From: Pisaster brevispinus
Taxonomy: Eukaryota; Echinodermata; Asteroidea; Forcipulatida; Asteriidae
Assembly: GCA_023634235.1 (NCBI GenBank)
Contig: JAMKCF010000001.1
Coordinates: 34,152,772 to 34,216,771 of the forward strand
DNA length: 64,000 nt
Direction of reading: 5' to 3'
Shown here: in pieces, positions 44,101 to 56,100 of the stretch
How the letters are laid out: the number at the start of each line of letters is the position of its first letter
How positions within the stretch are numbered: position 1 is the stretch's first letter
Program-made: the position numbers and the translations under genes
Notes under the pieces: model-generated
The model's database searches: none
Told to the model about the DNA's origin: nothing
Seen by the model: the letters and a program-made list of their open reading frames with translations, nothing else

Positions 44101-47100
44101 TGACACAGTTGGACAACGCATGCGTCTCTGAACACGACGGTGACACGGTGACAATTGTGACCTAACAAATCCCATCTCAACAGAGCCAACCCACAACCAA
44201 TGACACAAAGTGTAGAAGTATATCTGGTGAGTCATTTCGCAGTACTCCATGGAGACCAATGGATTATCGTTTGCAGTCTATGCTGACAGATACATGAATT
44301 TGAAATCCATATACATGATTGTATAAGCCTCAAATTTACTGCACCAGGATGGCGAATATAGACCCCTTGCGTTGGCCGCAATCGATGATGAAACGTGCAT
44401 GCATGAAAGAATATAATTGGCTGAGAGTCGTGCGCAGCGCGTACGCGCGGGCACTTTTGCAATTGTTTGTCATCGAAGATGGCGGTCAATGACGTCATTT
44501 GCAATCCATCTTGAGTAAAGCAATCTTCACTCTATAGACTTAGTCTGCAGTTTCAAGCATATTTGAACGTGGGGCCTCTCTGCCCCCTACAAATTGCGAC
44601 ATTTTGTTTCTTTCAAACGTTAAAACAACGTAAGTGGGGGCCTAAGGTTACCCTCAATGTTGGGAGACTTACCACGGTTTATTTGAACCATAGGGCAATT
44701 ACCAGACTCTATGTTTGGACAGCCAATAATGGCATCCACTGTGAATACATCTTTGCTTGTTTACACTTACTAAATGCAGGACGGTTTCTGCTATACAATC
44801 ACCCAGAAAGACAAAGCTATAAACACATTCTGAGAATCGACTGTTTCCACATTCCTTTCAAGATCACCTTCATTAAAAACACATGAACATTGAATCACAT
44901 TCTGGTAAAAAGTTTTTCAAACAACCCGAAAGGCATTGCACAAAGTTCAGAATTGCCATTTATCAACATACAGGTCAATGGCATCCCGTCCTACGCTACA
45001 CTGACTGCCATGTACCCATATCAGTTAGTCATCAACTGCCCCCCCCCCCCCCCCCAACGACGCCCCGTACGGTCAGCCCTTAGCCTGACTGAAAACCCCA
45101 ATCGTCCAATCTTGGCACCAAGACTACGACCCCACGGGCTAATCTACAAGATACAGGTTAGGAGAAACCGGATGAACCTGTTCGGTGTGAGGCTAGTACT
45201 CTGTGTTAAAACCGGAGGTAATTTTAACCTTGATGACGTATGTAGGAAGGGGCTTTTTATAATGATATATTGGGTTATATGGGATAATAATACAATGTCA
45301 AGGTCATAGGTTTGCGTTTTAATTCAGGAATCCTTCCATGCACCATACATAGATAGACAGATGGGATAATTTAAAGCAGACACAACATTTGTCATGAGTC
45401 ACAATGTAATATCATTCAAGAAATAATTTCATATACAAAATAGGCTTCAAATTATCCATAGTTGGTATGCTGTGATACGCTCAAGGTGTGTACGAGTGTG
45501 ACAAAGATTTGAAATGCTAGTTTTCGATAATAACAATAATTTGAGAGGCTAATCATCCTTACTCACAGCTGAGAAGCTGAATTGTGAAGGACGCTGCTAC
45601 AACGTGTTCAAGCTGCAGGCATTGACCACATTGACCCACTATAGGACGGAGTACAGCCTCAGATCAAAAGTGATTAGTTTTCTCTCACCAACTACTCACC
45701 GGGAATCGAACCGGGGCGACTGTGGTGATAGGCAAGCGATTTGTGCACTTGCCACCTATGCCACCTTAAAAGGGTCTTTCTCAAAGGCTAAAGTATTTCA
45801 AATGTTGAAAAGAAATTTCAGGATTTTTGTCAGACAAGTCCATTTAAGAATTCTACTCTCTTTTTTGAATAGTTACACATAAATGATATAAGTTTAATTA
45901 TCAACAATTAGTCTTTACTTTGGTACGGATAAACACCTTAGCTGTTTCAGTTCACTACAACCTATTAATAAACTTATTGTTTTTTTCCAAAACCACACAT
46001 TTATTTGGAACTCCCAAAGTTAATTAGAACTCGAAAAGTTTATCGGCACGCTGTGGTTTTTGATCAAAACATACGGTAGCCCTGAAGGGACATCACAAAT
46101 AGCACGGTATGTTACGGCAATTACTGCAATGAATGTAATATTTAAACAAAAACAACTGTCAAACCGTCCCTTAAAGATATTCAAATAGCAATGGCCATCC
46201 GTGCAGAGAGATCATCTCTGTCGATAGTTATTTTCAAAGGCAAATGGCCGGTTGACAAAGAAGCAGGTCATTTTAAGAATGCAGGGGTCATATAAGGTCA
46301 GTCAACCGGAAGGATTGATGGGGGACATGTTCCGGTCAGGACTTTGGTCTACCGCTGGGGGACACTCAGTCAAATTCCTCTCAAGTCTGCACTTTTTGTC
46401 TAGAGTGTTAAGTGTTTGCTTGAGGCAAGGGTTTGGACGGCGCTTCCTTTTCAATCAGACGGACGATGAAACTGACATTTAACAAATAGGCTTGGATTAT
46501 CAAATTAATTTCAATCATATTCAGTGAATACTTATCGCTTTTATGCAGAAATATTTGATGTGCTCGTGTATTAAGTTACCCAACAAATGCTCCTCTAGTA
46601 TCAAGGATCTAAAATTGAAAAGAAATTGCTTCCCACTTGAAGCTTTCGAAATTTCTCATACAATGATACCGAGCTCAGTTATCAAATAACAACCTTTACA
46701 GCCCAAGTACAATGTCAGTCCATGCTGCGACAAACCATTGCTGACCCCCTTTGGAAACGAACCGTCCAGCACGCACAAGTTACTATTATTTGACAGACTC
46801 AGTCAGTAACCAGAACACAAGGCTCCCTTGAGAATTTCATTCCAGGTACAATCTGTTTCAGTCTCCCTAGAAGTCCTGGCTTAAATTTCAGCTCAAGAAG
46901 AACCAGTGGCTAATGGATCAATACATGTATTGCACTTTAACAAAAATATAACAGTCAATATAACAAAAATATATAACAATAACCCCTCTCAGCACTAGAT
47001 TAAAAAAAAAAACAGAGTAAAGAGAAGACTATACTAAATGGAACAGCATAAAGCATTTCTCATAACTTGATATAACTTAAATAAAATTTGGTACAGAGAT

Positions 47101-50100
47101 TTTTAGACTAGGTTTATACTGAGGGATTCAATGGATGCAATCGAGCTTGCGTGACCTGAATGATCTATTGTTACCTTCATCTTCTTCATCCATTGCTTCA
47201 AGACGAGGGTTCAGAGAACCTTTCATCTCGTCCTAGATCAACTTTCTTCAATTCCAAACCTCACTTTTTTTAGTCGATGCTATTTATGGTGATGTCAAGG
47301 AAGGATAGTAATTCGTACACGTCTCTGAGACGTCCAGGGTTCGAGCTGCATGTCCTAAGTATCTTAAAGATGTTCTAAAGGTAAATGAGCCCCCTCCCTT
47401 AGGGCAAACAAATATAAATTATGTTTCTCGGGCCTGAGGGGCTGTCAATCACGTTTGACAGACGTGTTTTTTCTCTTCTTGATGGCCTTGCCAGCATTCT
47501 TTCTGCTTCAATTAGACTTCAGATTATCGTAATGATGGACGGCACCCTCATCACTTTTACAAACAAATACAGAGTCTGACACATGTTTGCAAAAATAATT
47601 TAACGAATTGCAATTTTAAAGCTTAATATCAGGTTCTGCTTTTTCTTGACGCGTGGTTTGAAGTTGAACGTGTCACCAAGTAGTCGAATAATGTATATGC
47701 TGCAACATTTCAAAAAAGTTTTTTGAAATTGAATCTGATTTGCTGAGAGCAGATGCAGATGCCTTCCACAACGACAAGACACAAAGCACAAATTATGGAC
47801 ACTATTCTTCATAAAAGTGAGCCAATTCGAAATGCATAGTAAAGTTACTCTCACGTCTAAAAAGACTGGAAGATACGGGAATCTTGCGTTTCCTGGTTAT
47901 GATTATTTCGTGTGGGAATAATTCTCTCTCCTGGTCAATGTCAAGATAACGATGGAGTCATACCATTGTATCCCCTGACAGCCTGTAATCGGATGTGCTT
48001 TAATATATGGACTTGGTAAATTTAGAAGACATGCACTTCTCTTTAATTCCTTGTAATTTAACAAATTTAATTTAATTATTTAGCTGTTATTGTAAACCTG
48101 GATAGGCCTAATACAGGAAAACGTATCCACTGGGGACCAATAATTACAGAGTTAATATGGAGGATATGGTAAAAAACAAACTCAAATTCATGTTCAGTTT
48201 TCAGAAAAGGTCTAACTTGAATATCACACTTGGCTGTACATGTATATAGTCATGTTAATAAAATAAAACTAAAGTAAGAATGTACTACTACTGACGACAA
48301 TGTTTTATCGTTGCAATTGTGTTTTGTTTTATTTGTTTAACAAACATATCTAGGCATCCCAGGTTGAACAACTCAACTTGACCCATACTTTATATTATTC
48401 ATTACCATTTTCTTCAATTTTTACATATTTTTAAATTAACAAATACACATTAATTTAAATATTAAATTAAACCGTTTCCACAACTATCCATGAAAGGCTT
48501 AAACCATAGAGAAAGCTTAAACCAAATCAAAGGGAGGATAGTCTTTGGCTTCACTTGACTTTCTTAGATTCATTATTGAGAATTTTCTGATGTTAAAACG
48601 AAAGCAAGAAATCGATTTACTTCAACACGCCAGCATATATAAACGTGTACATGGCATGAAACAATTTACCAAACAACCTTTACATCCCACACTAGTAGCA
48701 GATAAGGAGGCATCCGGTCGGTACAGTCCTCGCTACTTTGATGTACATTCTCTCGCGCCTTTTATTGTTCCACCTGTTTATCTTCACAGTATTTCTAGAC
48801 CAGCCGTAAAAAAATCCTCCCAAAAAATAATACCCTACGGACAAAGCGATAACCTCTCCTCATGGCCGGGAAGTGGAAAGTCTATACTTTGTTGTTTGCC
48901 TCAAATGTTTCAGTGGTGACCTCCGCAGGTCTTTGATCTTTTCTTATGGCGTAACCACGCTATTGTGTAATGTGTTGGGATAAGACACGCTGATTCACTA
49001 GTTTGGTTGCCGCCTACGTGTTAGGTAGAGTATAGGGGATGGCAGGCAATTAGTAAAACTCTTTTGAACAACCCGAAAGCTATTATTTCGGTGTTTTGAG
49101 AGATATGGCGGAGCAAATCAAAGGCTCGAGTGACTAATGATGTTCTGAGGTAGGACCTAACAATAGGAGGTAGCCCTTAAGGGGGGTAAAGCATGCCCTC
49201 TTTGGCTTAGCTGAAGGGTCCTTAGCAGCCTCTGAAAACATTCCTAATAACCGCAAAGATGTCCAGACAAGACGATAAGAACTCTTTTCATATTCCTTCA
49301 AAATACAAGATGTTCTCAACTTTCATCAGACAAACATGTCTCACCTCTTGGGAATTTCTGGTAAATTTAATTGGACAGGAGCTTGAACAGATAAAGGATT
49401 TGAGGGTATCAATGGATTTCTGGGTTCTATGTTACTCTTACAGGTGCGGATTAGATAATATAAAGGCAGAACAGAAATAACGGATTTGTTCAAAAAAATG
49501 GGTGAGAGATGCTTTTGTCGACAATTGGAGAACGTATCTTTCTCAGGAAACCATGATTAATTAGTACCGGGTAACTGAAGGATAGTTGACAGGTTTGAAG
49601 ATGTGACAAGTAATTGTATGGAAAACTAATATTCTTGCTCAAAAACGTTTACAATTCTGTCGACACTAATTGCCGAACGATTGTAACAATTAAGGAGAGT
49701 TCCAGACTTTACTGCATGAAAAGGAATTATTTTGTTATTTCTTACATTTATTTCATCTCTTTAGAGACAAATTAATTGTCTTAGGGTAGTTCCCTCCCAT
49801 TATTTTATGTGTCGTTAATTGCATGAACTCTTCAAATGTTATACGCAAAAATTAACAAATCAAAGAATTGATAGTTACGTCGTAAAAATGTACAAAGCTA
49901 TAATATGCGAAGTAGGCCACTCAAAGTCACAGCACAAAATAAAACGGTTGCGTGCAGAATCGATTTTCTAAAATGCGACAGGGAATGCATTACTCACACT
50001 AGATTTCCTGACAGTCGTATAAATGAAAGTCGATGAGATATTGGCATATGTACCTGTTTCATCTGCGCCTGAAGCCTTGAACATCGTTTACACCAACCTT

Positions 50101-53100
50101 ATGTGGTTTAAACAACATTGGTTAACGTTATTTTGCAATTAATGAATACGTAGTTGTAAAGTAACTCGATGTGACGCAACTCTAATGGGTACAATTAATC
50201 ATCTCGCATTATGAACTGAACTGCAAATGCACCAATTCAATGTCGACGATAGATATATCTTAAACCTACACTGTTCATATGTGGTGCCCACTCAATTAAG
50301 ACGTGTCAGACACGATACAATTTCAACTAACACGTTGTAGAAATCATTTAAAATATCAGAATTCAAATCAAATATATTTATAGCCTGATTTCTATTTACC
50401 GAGAAGTGTCAAGTTGGTATTTATGCAAACCAAATAGCATAAATATTTCCTTATAATAGAATGCTGTCATATTTTACTTTGGCATAAAAATAACTTCAAA
50501 ATCGTTCCCTTATAATGTGAGAGACTTGCAAACTCCATAATTTGAGATGAGCATACTTCCTACATCAATGCTTCATCATCCCATGGGAGGGTGGTCAACG
50601 AGATGATGGATCTACTTGGCAACATCGAAGCATAGGGTAAGATCTAACAATGTTAAGAATGTTGAGACACATTTTAATTGATCTTCACCCCCCAGGCAAG
50701 GTATAATTAAGGATCTAAATTCCCGTAAGACAAATGCACTGGATGTGAATTGTTGTATTTGCGTGTCCAATCTCGGGGTTCTTTTTAAAACTCAATGACA
50801 GCAAATGATTACCGTCAGCTTTGGTCTAATGAGTACGTATGTCCTTGAGCAAGACACTTTACTGAAATTGCTCCACTAGACCCAGGAGTACAAACCGTGT
50901 CTCAGGAGAGCTAAGAGGGCTGTGTGTTATTAAACCTCTGAGTGGCAACCACATAGCTCCAGATCTACTGGGAGCTAAACTTCCAGGAACATTTCCATTC
51001 CAAAGAGACCTGCGGCCAATTTCATTTCAAAAACGTGCTAGGAACAAAGGTGGTGTGCAATTTTGCCGAGCACAATTTCAGCACCAGTCAAATATTTCGA
51101 TTGGTTTTGTTACTCTTTCTTCTTACGAAGAAAGTTTACATTTTATGCAATATGCCAAATTATACTTGGCAGAAACACAAGGCGAAGCCAAGGACATCGG
51201 AAACAGTTTGTGAGGTCTTTTTGAGAAGTGTGCTATCAACATGGTGGACATGAAAGTATGTAATTGGCCTTCCATCATGACATCACGTGGTTTCCTTGAC
51301 ACCACTTTATAGACAACGAAAGGGGTATTTTTAAGGTCAAAAACGTGTTTCTGGTTAGTACCATATTCTCGACCCAGATCTGGAGGCTGCATTCTAGCCG
51401 ACACAAGTTTACAAACCACAAAGTTTATAAACTAAACAAGTCCAACCAGTTGTATAAATATTATACACAGACATCTCGGGTAATTTGTCCACATCGTTTT
51501 AAGTCCCACGGCGTGCTAGATGTAAGTTAAATCTGGGGTCGATTACTCGTAGGTTCATGCATAAACAAATAAATAAATTATTCGATTACGAACCGACTTT
51601 ATAATCACAAAACTACAAAAAACGTACGGGTATTTGTTTGCAAATGAATACAAACTAGAAACGTCGACCATGACAAGTACCTATAAGTAACGGGTACTTG
51701 TTGATTCTCCACAATACACTTTGTCTGGTACATTGTTGGATCATAGAGCAAGGAACAGGTTGGATACACCTACCAAGATTTGATGTTAATATATTTCATA
51801 TAATATTGTCTACTATTTAAGCTCGTAATGTCATGGAAAATGCCACCAGGAAAACAAAATCGAAATTACAAGCCTAAAAAACCTAAGACAATTCACAACA
51901 TCGAAACCAAGACAAAGCTAGTTCCTCGGAAAGATTAATAACTAAAACATCTCGTTCACACATGGAACCAGACCAAAATGGCCAAGACGTGACCTATTCA
52001 ACTGCCATATTGTGGCACAGATGTGTAGATCTTGTGTTTCTACCGACCCGATGCACCCACTGAGACTCAGCCCAAATCCAACGTGAGTAAACTCGTAAGT
52101 ACAAATTTCCCCTTTTGCACTAATTTTGCATTTCCATTGGCTGCCCACTCTCATTAAAAACGCACGAGATTTCATGAGTTTGACAGCATCTGTTCTTAAG
52201 TTTATTTACGCTGGAGTGGTACCTTTACATCAACGGAAGTATCTGAGTCAGCAGCAAGTGTTTCAAAACATGTGAGCCTCCAAAACTGACATTAAATAAT
52301 ATGAAAGTCATTTGCCATTTATGTTTGCATATGAGCAAGTACCCACCCTACACGGAAATGTTGTCATATTGAAGTACTACAAACCATATCGTGAACGTGT
52401 CTGCAATCATTGCTAGATCCCCTATATTCCCTATATGAATTACTATACTCGTTCTAAATCCCATGAATAAGGGACCAGACTGTTTTACTTCAGCATTCGT
52501 TCTTAGTTTTCTTTGTTTACACTAAACTTGAATAAAAGGAACTGACCGTGATGGGGTTTTGCAGTTCTAATGTAGTCACGTGGTCTTGACCGTAAAAAGG
52601 TTTTGCAGTTCTAATGTAGTCACGTGGTCTTGATCGTGATAAAGTTTTGCAGTACTAATGTAGTCACGTGGTATTCAAACGCGATAAAGATTTTCGACGC
52701 TAATGTATTACACGTGCTACCCGTCAGACATTGCTGCGACAGAGTAGGTGGGGCAAGCACCCCCCTTCTCTAATAAAAAATGGTAAGATACGTGCGCTGC
52801 CAACCACAAACCATAACGTTGTTTCTTTACATAAGCGGAAATTTCTTTTCCCAGAGTGCAATTTATTACCTAAATCTGGAGTGATTTCCATATGCCCCCA
52901 CCCCTTCAGCTATTCCCACTGTACCAATGTGTACGCTCCAGGGACATCTCGAACAGGGGGCAATAACTTCCCTACACTAGAGCCAGAGTGCTTAATTGTG
53001 TGATGTTGCAAAACAGGTTGTCCATTGGGAGCGTCTTGGTATTCAACCCCTCTGGCGGGGTGATGTCAACCTCCTTCAAGTCGTGACCTAAATTCAGTTG

Positions 53101-56100
53101 TCCTCCTCACCCGGCCACTGATCTTAGAACTTTGAGTGGGACATTGGAACCGTAACATACCGATGGTGGTGAAACAAGACTTGATCATTACAGTTTTCAA
53201 GTTACAATTATTTGTTAAATTAGTTGAGTTTCTTCAAAGGCTGGTTATCTTACACTCTTGCTTGACGGTCCAGTGTATTATAGGCCTATGAGCACAATAT
53301 TCAAACGTTCCTCCCTCATGCTCTATTGTCCAAACGCATGTCACTATGATTTGAATTACCAACATTTACACTTAAACTGATGTTTGCCTGTACCAGTTTA
53401 AACATCCACTGTCAAACCATGGCCAAGCCAGATGTCAAAGTATATCAGCCCACATTGTAGGTACATTACATAAACTACAACGCGGAGAAAAAACATACAT
53501 ATATTATACTACTGTTTGATGTAGGGCCTTACCCATACTAAGAGCATGAGGATAACTATAAACTGCGCAAAATTCTTGCAACGATAGCTCAAAACTAAAA
53601 AGTTTGACCCACAGTCCTTCATGTTACTGACAAAGTTAGTACATTGACAGCGTTTGTTTTAAAAGTAAAGGGTATTACAAGAATCATAGTGTGATATTTA
53701 AAAGCAGTCATTACAGCATTTACGATTGGATGAATAATTCTCTTGCTTTAGTATGACTGTACCTTAAAGGGAACAAGGTAAAGACTCTCGTCAGGCCTAC
53801 TTCACCTAATTATGATGGAGCAACAATTATCTAAAGAAATTGAAAACATCCTGTTGCCTTTTAAACTAGTTGAACTGCGGGCCAATCTTTTTTCTTCTTT
53901 TTCTAGTAGTGTTTGGCGTCTGACTGGGAACTTTTTAAAGGCAAAATGTCATCAAGTACCGTGCTTTCTGTGATTCCCGCTAGCCTAAAGCATCCAGTAA
54001 GGATTAATAAATAAACCTGTGTCAGTTTCACTTTATTTCTTTGTGTTATTCACGATAAAGTACAGACTGGGGAACTATTCGTTTTTCCCGAATTTGTTGA
54101 TGAGTTTTTAAGGTTTGATTAAAGCCTTTGTATAAGATTCGTGATGTTATAAATTAAAGTAAGAATTTACTGGCTGTGGGTTGATCATGCATTTATGACA
54201 TAACTTCTTACTTAGTATCTACTCTTTTTTCACTAACATGGTATAACATTTGATGTTCCTTTAACCCTTCAGTATAACAAAGGGGAATTCAACCCAACTT
54301 GAGTTCTGCTTTGTTAGGTTTCTGTGTGTCACGGACAGTCAACACCGCAGTGTGCTTGGGGTGCTTGAGGGCAACACGCACCGGAGAACCGCTTCAGAAT
54401 GCCTGTCAAGAATGGTGCCGGACTTCAACTAAGTCCAGACTTTGATTCTGCAGACAGACTTCCATACCTGACACACAAAACTACAAAAAACACGCCAAAT
54501 TGTTTGCCACTTGTTTGCAAAGTCTTGAGAGGCTACATTTTTGTAAGGGCAGAAATAGTGCAGAAAAATGAATGAAACTATAAAATCTTACCATTTTAGC
54601 AAATATTTGTGGTATTTTGCGCAAGTTGGCATAAATTTGTGAAAATTGTCACGAATAAGTTGCCATTCTTGTGTTAACTACATACATGTACAAGCTTGAC
54701 TGCCAAGAAATATCCTTGTTTTCTATGACGTATCTTGAATAGAGTTAATCAGAACTCGACGTCACACCATTGTCCTCTCCCTTTAGTCTGGTCCTTTTTA
54801 TAATGTACTCTATTCCGTAATGGTGTTTATGAGGGAATACGACCGCTTCCCATTTTATTTTTTATTTTTTTAAATAATGATGACAGGCTTGGAGTACGCT
54901 GAGGGCATGAACGCCATTGCTTCTGTTGCCCCTGGTCTGGCCTTGGTGCCCTTTTGTAATATTCACATAGAGCATTATGTTTCCCCAATGAAAGTGACTT
55001 TTCTAAAGTGCAAATAGCCTTGCCCTTTACACATCAAATTTCACATTGCATGGAGTCGTTTGAATGGAGAGCTATACATTCAAACACGATGTTTACCTGA
55101 TATTTTTGAAGATGTTGCGTCATGATGGATAAGTAAACATAAATTGGGTTCAGTCTAAGTAGGTTTGATGGCGCCTTTAACACCTTGAGGCGTTTAAAAG
55201 TTCTCCGATATGAAACATGGTAATAATTACCATTGGTGCTTGTAATGGATGAGTTTGTTCCGCTACGTTAAGACATCTTCCTCACTACTTACATGGCTTG
55301 GGACTACGACAACTCAAAGCTATGATAGATGAGCAAAATAATCACTTTTCGATAGGAAGACATCTTCGTCAAATTTCCTTGTATTTGAAAACAGCTTTGT
55401 TGTTTGAAAAGGAGGCACACTTTTCATCGGCACACTTGAATTCTGAGTAAATTCGTATAGCATGTGCAGAACAGCAGACAATGGCCAAACCGGGATGAAG
55501 GTCTGGTTTACTGTATGACGTAACAAGGTTGGTCATGAGTTACCTAGGATACTGGGTTCTATTGGGCAACATTAACATAACATTACGTTATGCGGGCCTC
55601 ATATATATATAAAAAAAGAATGTTTCAAAATAATCAGGGAAAATATAGTTTGCAGACTGTAACTCCAAGTTTACCTCTGAATAAAATTGATCCAACTTTG
55701 TAATTTGAACACGAACTTCTCTACTTGGCTTCTTACGGTCTAAGACATCACTTATGATCTGTGATTGAACACATATAGGGCCTACCAATTTTGCTCTGTG
55801 ACAAACAGACCTTGCAGACATATGTTTCCATATCTTTGTTATTATGCACAGTTGCCGTAAGATCTTTCGATTGCAGACGACTAGACGATTATTTTCCCGG
55901 CAGATAACACAGTGGCTTCATTTGAAACCTCGAGCAAGATAAGGCGCCGTGTTTTCTTCGTTCTCGACCCATCGATCTACGCCTAGCTACGGTCTGACTG
56001 TCCTCACTATTGCTTGCCTGTGGAATGAGATTCCGGTACGAAATAACAACTGCATCCGAGGTTTAGGCAGTCGGAGGTGGTGTACCCGACTACCCACCCG

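Noticed and set aside
43900..44259. 119-codon minus-strand open frame
   Set aside because: Covers a 95-bp minisatellite and is internally repetitive; no homology recognised.
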